A program made the position numbers and the translations under genes. DNA of 64,000 nucleotides. Origin: Streptomyces sp. CHD11 (GTDB taxonomy: Bacteria > Actinomycetota > Actinomycetes > Streptomycetales > Streptomycetaceae). Numbering within the stretch: the stretch's first letter is position 1; every line of letters begins with the position of its first letter. The DNA lies in the NCBI RefSeq assembly GCF_018638295.1, contig NZ_JABTTS010000022.1, positions 1 through 64,000 on the forward strand, read 5' to 3'. Below, piece after piece: positions 1 to 6,015 of the stretch. The notes beneath the pieces were generated by a model. It was not told the origin of the DNA. It saw only the letters and a program-made list of their open reading frames with translations, and did no database searches.

Positions 1-66
1 GCGCCGGCCGCCGCGCCCTCCTTGGCCCCCGCCCCCGACCTGACCGAGCCCGAGGACGCCCGATGA
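1..66 (+). CDS. ABC transporter ATP-binding protein, C-terminal end (partial)
   Basis: Only the last 21 codons are in the window, read in frame from base 1 to the TGA at 64-66. The tail is Ala/Pro rich and ends in an acidic stretch, as is common at the ends of Streptomyces ABC-2 exporter ATPases. The stop overlaps the next start as ATGA, so the two are translationally coupled. That it is the ATPase of the exporter is inferred from the permease that follows; no ATPase motif lies in the visible part. Confidence 0.55.
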   Translation, partial: APAAAPSLAPAPDLTEPEDAR

Positions 67-956
67 GCACGCCCCCGCCCCCGATGCCGCAGAGCGCCGC
101 ACCCGAACGGCAGGCGGCAGCCGGTTCCCCGTACCCCGACTCCGGCCGGAACCACCCCGGCTACACCTCGCCCATCCCGGTGGTGCGCACCCACCTCGGG
201 AACGCGCTCGCCTCCGAGTGGACGAAGATCAAGTCCGTGCGCTCCACCTTGTGGACGCTGGGCGTGTTCGTCCTGCTGGTGGTCGGCATCGGTCTGCTGA
301 CCGGTCTCGTGGTCTCGAGCTCGGAGCCCGACATGGGCAGCGAGAGCCCGCTGGCCCTCGGCTTCTTCGGACTGCTGCTCGGCAGCATGTGCGTCATCAC
401 GCTGGGCGTACTGACGACGGCCTCCGAGTACGGCACCGGCATGATCCGCACCACGATGGTCGCCTGCCCCTCGCGCGGCCGGGTGCTCCTGGCGAAGGCC
501 CTGGTGTTCTTCCTGCTCGCCTTCGCGGTGACGCTGGTGTGCGCCACGCTCGTCGGCCTCCTGCACGAGTCGCTGCTGGAGGAGTACAGCACCGAGGCCC
601 CCTCCGGCGAGGAGTGGCTCAAGGGCACGATCGGTATCTCGCTCTACGTGGCGCTGCTCGGCACGCTGTCGCTGGCGATCGGGTCGGTCATCCGGCACTC
701 GGCGGGGGCCATCACCATCATGATCGGCGCCGTGCTCGCTCCGCTGGTGATCGCGCTGTTCATGTTCTCGTCCTCGCTCCGGGACGTTCAGCAGGCGCTG
801 TTCGAGTACTCCATCCCCAACCAGATGAGCATCTTCTACGCCAACTCCCTGAGCGAGTCGGGACCGTCCGGCTGGGACCCGCTGTGGATCATGCTGGTGG
901 CCACCGGGGCCGCGCTCGGCGGCGCCTTCGCCCTGCTGGAGAAGCGGGACGTTTGA
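63..956 (+). CDS. ABC-2 type transporter permease
   Basis: 297-aa integral membrane protein. A Pro/Ala-rich cytoplasmic N-terminus of about 45 residues is followed by the segment ASEWTKIKSVRSTLWTL, typical of ABC-2 permeases entering their first helix. Hydrophobic segments lie near residues 63-85, 98-120, 140-165, 188-208, 212-236 and 275-292, giving the usual six helices. It would form the channel of an exporter with the upstream ATPase; the substrate cannot be read from sequence. The ATG at 63 overlaps the upstream stop. The C-terminus EKRDV is normal for the family, but its TGA (954-956) lies exactly at the end of the adjoining insertion sequence. Confidence 0.85.
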   Translation: MSTPPPPMPQSAAPERQAAAGSPYPDSGRNHPGYTSPIPVVRTHLGNALASEWTKIKSVRSTLWTLGVFVLLVVGIGLLTGLVVSSSEPDMGSESPLALGFFGLLLGSMCVITLGVLTTASEYGTGMIRTTMVACPSRGRVLLAKALVFFLLAFAVTLVCATLVGLLHESLLEEYSTEAPSGEEWLKGTIGISLYVALLGTLSLAIGSVIRHSAGAITIMIGAVLAPLVIALFMFSSSLRDVQQALFEYSIPNQMSIFYANSLSESGPSGWDPLWIMLVATGAALGGAFALLEKRDV

Positions 957-1100
957 AGTGCTCTCCCGGCTGAAGCCGGGAGATTCCCTCCTACCTTGCG
1001 GTGGCGGGTTTGACGCCTCGTGGGCGCCTGCCGACTGCCCTTCCGGCAGCCGGGACGAGCGCGTGGCTCATCCGGTACAGGTGCAAGACGTTCCGGGCTG
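953..1100 (-). ncRNA. Putative omega RNA (reRNA) overlapping the tnpB 3' end and right end
   Basis: In characterised TnpB elements the guide RNA is processed from the 3' end of tnpB and the right end, with the guide taken from flanking DNA. The same geometry exists here: the tnpB 3' end, the TGAA-loop hairpin, then flanking DNA from the end of the ABC permease gene, which would supply the guide. The 5' boundary is arbitrary. This is inference from family knowledge; no transcript evidence is available. Confidence 0.35.
962..983. repeat. Right-end (tnpB-side) hairpin of the IS
   Basis: A perfect 9-bp stem (TCTCCCGGC with GCCGGGAGA) closes a TGAA loop. It sits 8 bases beyond the tnpB stop codon and 8-9 bases from the presumed cleavage point. 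In IS200/IS605 elements such hairpins are the recognition structures for single-strand cleavage by TnpA. Confidence 0.75.
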
Positions 1101-2313
1101 CGTTGTGGTCGGCGTTGTCGGACCAGCCGCAGCCTTCGTTCTTGCATACGAACACGGCCTGGGACTCCCGGCTGCCCGGCGTGGTGAAGCCGCACATCGA
1201 GCAGCGCCGGGAGGTGCCGGGGGCGGGAACCTTGTGCAGGGTGCCGCCGTGGCGGGCGGCCTTGTACGTCAGCATCGTCACGGTGCGTCCCCACGCCTCT
1301 TGGCCGATGGAGCGGTTGAGGCCGGACTTCTGGGCGACGTTCTTCCCCGGGTTCTCGACGGTGCCTCTGGCACTCTTGACCATGTTCGGGATGTCCAGTC
1401 TTTCCACCACGATCACGCCGTAGGTACGGGCGAGGTGGGTGGTGGTCTGGTGCTGCCAGTCGCTCGCCCTGCGCTTGGCTGTCGCGCGGAGGCTTGCGAT
1501 CTGGTCGTAGGTCCGCTTCAGCCGGCTGGACGTTTCCTGGCCCGGCTTGCGGAAGCTCTTGCGGTGCGCGGCTCGCTGTTCCAGACGGAGCAGCTTGGCC
1601 TTTTCATCGAGGTTGAGCCACTTGTCCCGGTCGGCCGTGCCGTTCGGGAGGCGGGCGGGGCGACCGTGGTCCTGGTGGTTGCCGTCGGACAGAGCCAGGG
1701 GGATGTTGACTCCGGCGTCGATGCCGACCGCGGGACCGGTGTGCGGCTCGGGCACGGCGTTGAGGGTCTGGACGCGGAAGGCGATGTGCCAGCCGAGCGT
1801 GTCCTTGACCAGCCGGGCGCCGGTAATCTTGTTGTCGGTACCGGCGGCCTTGCCGATGGGTAGGTCTTTGGTCCAGCGGAAGCGGACACGGCCGATCTTG
1901 GGGATGTTGGCCATGCCCCAGCGGCGGTGCACGCGCTTGACCTGGAGGTCGCGGCCCTGCGGGACGTCCACGCTCATCACCGTGCGCGAACGGGCCTTGA
2001 AGTTCGGCGCTTCGGCCCGGCCGTCCCAGCAGTTCTTCCACGCCTGGAAGTACGTCTTCAACACCGCCTGGGCTGCCTGGGCGGGAAGGGCCGCGAGCCA
2101 GCCGATGTCTCTGCGGGCCTGGCGGATCGCGGCGTCCGCCGCGGCAAGCGTGCGCTTGCCCTTCGGCAGCATCGTCCACCAGTCGTGCAAGAGATTCCAC
2201 GTCGTACGGGCGGCGTGCGCCTGGGCGTCGACGAGCCGGATCTGTGCAGGGGTCAGTGCCAGCCGGGCGCGGTGCCCGAACGGCCGCTTCTCCTGCGCAC
2301 GTTCCGTTGCCAA
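991..2313 (-). CDS. tnpB: RNA-guided endonuclease TnpB (IS605 OrfB family)
   Basis: 440-aa protein with a TTG start; this is the only start in the frame before an upstream in-frame stop. The N-terminal helix-turn-helix part (LALTPAQIRLVDAQAHAAR) is followed by the RuvC-like core: Asp in VGIDAGVNIPLALSDG, Glu in VIVVERLDIPNM, a four-Cys zinc ribbon (CSMC and CKNEGC) and the last Asp in SDNADHNAARN. All three catalytic acids and all four zinc ligands are present, so it looks active. It is divergent from tnpA, whose start lies 24 bases away. TnpB proteins cut DNA next to a TAM, guided by an RNA from the element's right end, which favours element retention. Confidence 0.88.
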   Translation of the reverse strand: MATERAQEKRPFGHRARLALTPAQIRLVDAQAHAARTTWNLLHDWWTMLPKGKRTLAAADAAIRQARRDIGWLAALPAQAAQAVLKTYFQAWKNCWDGRAEAPNFKARSRTVMSVDVPQGRDLQVKRVHRRWGMANIPKIGRVRFRWTKDLPIGKAAGTDNKITGARLVKDTLGWHIAFRVQTLNAVPEPHTGPAVGIDAGVNIPLALSDGNHQDHGRPARLPNGTADRDKWLNLDEKAKLLRLEQRAAHRKSFRKPGQETSSRLKRTYDQIASLRATAKRRASDWQHQTTTHLARTYGVIVVERLDIPNMVKSARGTVENPGKNVAQKSGLNRSIGQEAWGRTVTMLTYKAARHGGTLHKVPAPGTSRRCSMCGFTTPGSRESQAVFVCKNEGCGWSDNADHNAARNVLHLYRMSHALVPAAGRAVGRRPRGVKPATAR

Positions 2314-2336
2314 GCGATCACCGTACCATTGGGTCT

Positions 2337-2765
2337 ATGTCACCGCGTTGGAATCCAAATCCCGATGTGCGTACCGGTCGTCATGTTGTCTACAATCTCC
2401 ATGTCCACTTGGTCTTTGTCACCAAGTACCGGCGCAGGGCCATGACAGGCGAGATGCTGACGCGCTGCGAAGAGATCATGCGAGAGGTCTGCGAGGACTT
2501 CGAGGCTGAACTGAAGCAGTTCAACGGAGAAGAGGACCACGTCCACCTGCTCGTGCACTACCCGCCCAAGGTCCAGCTCTCCAAGCTGGTCAACTCCCTC
2601 AAGGGCGTCTCCTCCCGCTACCTGCGCAAGGAGTACGACGCTCACGTCCGCCGCTACCTGCGGGGTGGCCACTTCTGGTCCGGCTCCTACTTCGCCGGAA
2701 GCTGTGGTGGAGCGCCGCTGACCGTCGTCCGCCAGTACATCGAAAACCAACAGCGCCCCGTGTGA
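2337..2765 (+). CDS. tnpA: IS200/IS605 family transposase TnpA (Y1 HUH nuclease)
   Basis: 142 aa, normal for the family. The HUH metal site is HVHLL in EEDHVHLLVHYPP (about residue 65), and the catalytic tyrosine is in TVVRQYIENQ near the C-terminus, with the expected Gln following. The start ATGTCACCGCGTTGG at 2337 was chosen over an upstream in-frame start because the family begins just before the RHVVYNLHVHLVFVTKYRR strand. It catalyses single-strand excision and insertion of the element through a covalent phosphotyrosine. No frameshift or missing motif is visible. Confidence 0.9.
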   Translation: MSPRWNPNPDVRTGRHVVYNLHVHLVFVTKYRRRAMTGEMLTRCEEIMREVCEDFEAELKQFNGEEDHVHLLVHYPPKVQLSKLVNSLKGVSSRYLRKEYDAHVRRYLRGGHFWSGSYFAGSCGGAPLTVVRQYIENQQRPV

Positions 2766-2842
2766 CGGCCGTCGTGGGCGCGGTCAACGGCGCAGATCCG
2801 TGCCCACAGCAGAGGTCAGAGCAGTTCTGAGATGCGCTTCAC

Positions 2843-2862
2843 CTCCGCCCTGAAGGCCGGAG
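2843..2862. repeat. Left-end (tnpA-side) hairpin of the IS
   Basis: An 8-bp stem with one C-C mismatch (CTCCGCCC with GGCCGGAG) closes a TGAA loop, the same loop as the other end. It lies about 11 bases inside the TTGAT boundary (2874-2878, minus strand). Confidence 0.65.
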
Positions 2863-2890
2863 CACTGCGCAAGATCAAAGGTAGAAACCT

Positions 2891-3226
2891 TCAGAACCTC
2901 GGCGCGTTGCGGGACCGCCGCACCCGTGTGGTGCGGCGGTCCTTGGCGTTCCAGCACGCCTTGTGCCAGTGCCGGCGGTCGTCGACGCCCGAGTGCTCCG
3001 GCCAGGCCACCACGTGCGGCACCCCGTCCGGGATCAACTGGTCGCAGCCCGGACAGCGGTAGGCCTTGCCCTGCGCGCTGGCCCCCGCCACGTGCCGTAC
3101 GCTCCACTCCTCGCCCTGCCAGCGCTCCGTGGTCTGCCAGCCCCCGTAGCGTCCGGAACGGTCGTCCCCGGCGGTCCGGCCGGACGACGCACCGGCTCCC
3201 TTGGGTCGGTTGCGACGCGGGGACAC
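2891..3226 (-). CDS. Conserved hypothetical protein with zinc-binding-like Cys/His motifs
   Basis: 111 aa. The N-terminus is basic and disordered (SPRRNRPKG). The core has CPGCDQLIPDG, then HVVAW and a conserved HWHKACWNAKDRR block, so Cys-x2-Cys with downstream His/Cys residues could bind zinc. Similar short proteins occur next to nucS and SCO5389 homologues in Streptomyces, often labelled ATP/GTP-binding without visible nucleotide motifs. The GTG at 3226 was chosen because GAGGTG precedes it at normal distance; a GTG at 3238 is an alternative. The IS sits just beyond its stop codon. Function unknown. Confidence 0.75.
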   Translation of the reverse strand: MSPRRNRPKGAGASSGRTAGDDRSGRYGGWQTTERWQGEEWSVRHVAGASAQGKAYRCPGCDQLIPDGVPHVVAWPEHSGVDDRRHWHKACWNAKDRRTTRVRRSRNAPRF

Positions 3227-3467
3227 AGGACACCTCACGGGGCTATACAGGGAGCGGGAACCGCGTCCAGCCTACGCGGCACGAGCAGGGGCAGGCGTAC
3301 GGAACCAATCGTCACAAGTCCCCTCCCGTGGCGATGCGGCGGCCCCCGGCGACGCTCATTCTGCAGACAATCCGCAAAATCGCTCGCCCGGCCGTGTCCT
3401 CGGCACGTGTCGCGCGGTTATGCCCTGCGGGGGAGCTCCGCGTCGGAGCCAAGGAAGCAGGAAAGCA

Positions 3468-4502
3468 ATGCGCGTTGGAAGTTTCGTGTTGGCCGCCCAG
3501 TTCCCCGGGCAGGGCGAGGGGGAGGCGCTGCACCGCGCGGTCCGCTCGGCCGAGGTGGCCGAGGAGGCGGGGCTCGACACGGTCTGGCTGGCCGAGCACC
3601 ACTTCGTGCCCTACGGCACCTGCCCGTCGGCCGTCACCCTGGCCGCGCTGCTGCTCGGCCGCACCCGCCGGCTGCGGGTCGGCACGGCGGTCAGTGTGCT
3701 GCCCACCGTCCACCCCGTCGCCCTCGGCGAACAGGCCGCGCTGCTGCACATCACCAGCGGCGGCCGGTTCTCGCTGGGCCTCGGGCGCGGCGGGCCGTGG
3801 GTGGACCTGGAGGTCTTCGGGGCCGGCCTCGAGGCGTACGAGAAGGGGTTCCCGGAATCACTCGATCTGCTGGTGCGCTGGCTGCGCGAACCCTCCGTCG
3901 GGGCGGACGGCGAGCGGTACCGCTTCCGCGAGGTGCCCGTCGTACCGCGCCCGTCGGAGTCCCTGACCGAGACCGAGGGTCCCGAGGTCGTTCTCGCGTG
4001 CACCTCCCCGTCGAGCGTCCGGCTGGCCGCCGAGCGCGGGCTGCCGATGCTGCTCGGCATGCACATCGGGGACGAGGAGAAGGCCGAGATGGTCGCCCTG
4101 TGGCGGCGCCACGCGCGCGCGAGCGGCCGGCCGGCCGGGGAGATCCACCGCGCGGCCCATGTGTCGGCCGGGGTCTGTCAGATCGCGGACCGGCGCACGG
4201 ACGCGGCGGAGATCCTGCTCAAGGCGATGCCCGGCTGGCTGCGGCAAGGACTCCAGGCCCATGTCACGGTGGACGGACGGCAGCGGCAGCTGCGCGATCC
4301 GCTGGCCTACACCGAACTGCTCTGCGGGCTGCACCCGGTGGGCACCCCGCGGCTGTGCGCCGACCGGCTCGCCGCGACCAGCGAGCGGACCGGCATCTCC
4401 CGCTTCGCCCTGCTCGTCGAGGGTTCCGGCGATCTGGCGGCGACGGAGGAGAACGTACGGCGGCTCGGGGCCGAGGTACTCCCCCGGCTCGCCCGGAACT
4501 GA
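3468..4502 (+). CDS. LLM-class flavin-dependent oxidoreductase (luciferase-like)
   Basis: 344 aa. The pattern of bacterial luciferase-like TIM barrels is clear: an N-terminal strand MRVGSFVLAAQFPGQGEG, then EEAGLDTVWLAEHHF, TRRLRVGTAVSVLPTVHPV, and GRFSLGLGRGGPWVDLEVFG. Such enzymes use reduced F420 or FMN to oxidise or reduce small substrates; the substrate cannot be told here. The ATG at 3468 is preceded by AAGGAAG. The gene stands alone, convergent with the SCO5389-family gene and followed by a stem-loop. Confidence 0.85.
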   Translation: MRVGSFVLAAQFPGQGEGEALHRAVRSAEVAEEAGLDTVWLAEHHFVPYGTCPSAVTLAALLLGRTRRLRVGTAVSVLPTVHPVALGEQAALLHITSGGRFSLGLGRGGPWVDLEVFGAGLEAYEKGFPESLDLLVRWLREPSVGADGERYRFREVPVVPRPSESLTETEGPEVVLACTSPSSVRLAAERGLPMLLGMHIGDEEKAEMVALWRRHARASGRPAGEIHRAAHVSAGVCQIADRRTDAAEILLKAMPGWLRQGLQAHVTVDGRQRQLRDPLAYTELLCGLHPVGTPRLCADRLAATSERTGISRFALLVEGSGDLAATEENVRRLGAEVLPRLARN

Positions 4503-4523
4503 CGGGCCGGGGTCCCACGTCGG

Positions 4524-4570
4524 CTTGCCGCCCCGGTACGAACCGCACCTCCCGCGTACGGAGCGGCAAG
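4524..4570. terminator. Stem-loop between convergent genes
   Basis: CTTGCCGC (4524-4531) pairs with GCGGCAAG (4563-4570), with an inner GTACG/CGTAC pairing. It lies between the stop codons of the oxidoreductase and the SCO5389-family gene, so it may terminate both. No U-tract, which is usual in Streptomyces. Confidence 0.5.
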
Positions 4571-4584
4571 CGAACGATGACGTG

Positions 4585-4977
4585 TCAGCAGTCGCGCAGT
4601 TCCGGGGACTGGTTCAGCAGTTGATTGCGCGCCGAGGTGAAGCGGGACAGCGTCTCGTCGACCGAGGAGTCAAGCGGGAACACCGCCACCCGGTGGCAGT
4701 TCTGGAAGGCCAGCCGTACACCGAAGTGCCGTTGCAGCGCGCCGCGTATCGCGTCACTCGCGAGCGCACGCAGCAGCTGACCGCGCGCCTGCTCGTCGGG
4801 CGGGGGCGTCTGGTTGTCGGCGAAGGGTCCGCCGTCCACCTTCAGCTGAGCCACCAAAGAGCTGATCATCTCCCACGCGAAGGGCAGGGAGGTCCGGACG
4901 CAGTCGACGAAGTCAGCTTCGTCGACCTCGCCTCGCTCGGCCTGTTCGAGTAGGGCCGGTGAGACGTCGAGCGACAT
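4585..4977 (-). CDS. SCO5389 family protein
   Basis: 130 aa, acidic, beginning MSLDVSPALLEQAERGEVD. It is recognised from the conserved SCO5389 family that sits beside nucS in Streptomyces. No catalytic motif is visible; the N-terminal half is helical and the C-terminus carries a conserved FTSARNQLLNQSPELRDC end. The ATG at 4977 has GAGGAG seven bases upstream. It is transcribed away from nucS across a 300-base intergenic region. Function unknown. Confidence 0.8.
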   Translation of the reverse strand: MSLDVSPALLEQAERGEVDEADFVDCVRTSLPFAWEMISSLVAQLKVDGGPFADNQTPPPDEQARGQLLRALASDAIRGALQRHFGVRLAFQNCHRVAVFPLDSSVDETLSRFTSARNQLLNQSPELRDC

Positions 4978-5277
4978 GGGTTCTCCTCTCGCACCCCCGA
5001 CGAACAGGGGTTGCCTGACAGATAAGGGAACGCGCGAAATCGGGCACGCTGCGTACACGCTTCGCGACCTCCCGTTCAATACCGTAAGCAACGGACCGTG
5101 ACGGCACCAGGAGAACGCCCGGATGCGGGACTTCCTGTGGGCCGGTAATCGGCCATCGCCGAACACGCGTTTTCCAGGAGATTCAGGACGCGTCACCTGG
5201 GTCCCACGGGGCGGCTGTGGGGGCCGTCCGCAGGGCGGATCGCGCCGACCCCGGCCGGTCGAGTAGCGTTGCCGACC
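4978..5277. promoter_or_regulatory. Divergent intergenic region between SCO5389-family gene and nucS
   Basis: Must hold the promoters of both divergent genes. The stretch 5010-5095 is relatively A/T rich, including GATAAGG and TTCAATACCG. I cannot assign -35/-10 elements with confidence. No open reading frame is convincing here. Confidence 0.4.
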
Positions 5278-5949
5278 ATGCGTCTCGTCATTGCCCGCTG
5301 CTCCGTGGACTACGCCGGACGGCTCACCGCGCACCTGCCGTCGGCACCCCGTCTGATCCTGGTCAAGGCGGACGGCAGCGTCTCGATCCATGCCGACGAC
5401 CGGGCCTACAAGCCCCTGAACTGGATGTCGCCGCCCTGTGCGCTGAAGGAGGGCACCGGCGAGGAGGAGGGCGTCTGGACCGTCGTCAACAAGGCGGGCG
5501 AGAAGCTCATCATCACGATGGAGGAGATCCTCCACGACTCCTCGCACGAACTCGGTGTCGATCCCGGCCTGATCAAGGACGGCGTGGAAGCGCACCTCCA
5601 GGAGCTGCTGGCCGACCGTATCGAGACCCTCGGCGAGGGCTACACCCTCATCCGCCGCGAGTACATGACCGCGATCGGACCGGTCGACATCCTCTGCCGG
5701 GACGCCGAGGGGCGGACCGTCGCGGTGGAGATCAAGCGGCGCGGCGAGATCGACGGCGTGGAACAGCTCACGCGCTACCTGGAGCTGCTCAACCGCGATC
5801 CCCATCTCGCCCCGGTGCGCGGTGTGTTCGCCGCCCAGGAGATCAAGCCGCAGGCCCGGGTCCTGGCGACCGACCGGGGCATCGGCTGCCAGGTCCTCGA
5901 CTACGACGCGATGCGGGGCATCGAGGACGACAAGCTGCGGCTGTTCTGA
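5278..5949 (+). CDS. nucS: Mismatch-specific endonuclease NucS
   Basis: 223 aa, the usual length. The N-terminal domain starts [16 protein letters not shown] and contains [10 protein letters not shown], the DNA-binding part. The C-terminal RecB-like nuclease domain has the catalytic Asp, Glu and Lys in [12 protein letters not shown] and VAVEIKRRG. The protein ends DDKLRLF, a hydrophobic tail of the kind that docks on the sliding clamp DnaN. NucS/EndoMS replaces MutS/MutL mismatch repair in Actinobacteria by cutting both strands at mismatches. The ATG at 5278 was chosen to match the conserved N-terminus; an upstream in-frame start would add three residues. Confidence 0.95.
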   Translation: MRLVIARCSVDYAGRLTAHLPSAPRLILVKADGSVSIHADDRAYKPLNWMSPPCALKEGTGEEEGVWTVVNKAGEKLIITMEEILHDSSHELGVDPGLIKDGVEAHLQELLADRIETLGEGYTLIRREYMTAIGPVDILCRDAEGRTVAVEIKRRGEIDGVEQLTRYLELLNRDPHLAPVRGVFAAQEIKPQARVLATDRGIGCQVLDYDAMRGIEDDKLRLF

Positions 5950-5963
5950 CGTACGGCGGGCAA

Positions 5964-5997
5964 GGAGGGCCGGGGTCCGTGCGGACCCCGGCCCTCC
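5964..5997. terminator. Strong bidirectional terminator
   Basis: A perfect 16-bp G+C-rich stem (5964-5979 with 5982-5997) with a 2-base loop. It lies 14 bases beyond the nucS stop and 18 bases beyond the stop of the convergent ATPase gene, so it can end both transcripts. Confidence 0.85.
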
Positions 5998-6015
5998 CGC
6001 GTGCCCTGCTACGGG

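Larger units (their letters stand above)
953..2873. mobile_element. IS200/IS605-family insertion sequence (tnpA and tnpB divergent)
   Basis: A compact element with a Y1 transposase (tnpA, plus) and a TnpB nuclease (minus) back to back, the IS605 arrangement. Each end has an imperfect palindrome with a TGAA loop (962-983 and 2843-2862), as expected for subterminal hairpins bound by TnpA. On the minus strand TTGAT (2874-2878) precedes the tnpA-side end; this pentamer is the known target and TAM of ISDra2. The other end carries TTCAA (957-953 on minus), resembling the terminal TCAA of IS608. No inverted repeats or target duplication are expected for this family. Exact ends are inferred to within a few bases; both genes look intact. 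Confidence 0.8.

Noticed and set aside
2784-3233. A longer minus-strand frame overlapping the Zn-ribbon-like gene
   Set aside because: It is out of frame with the conserved CPGC/HWHKACW protein and has shadow-like Arg/Gly composition.
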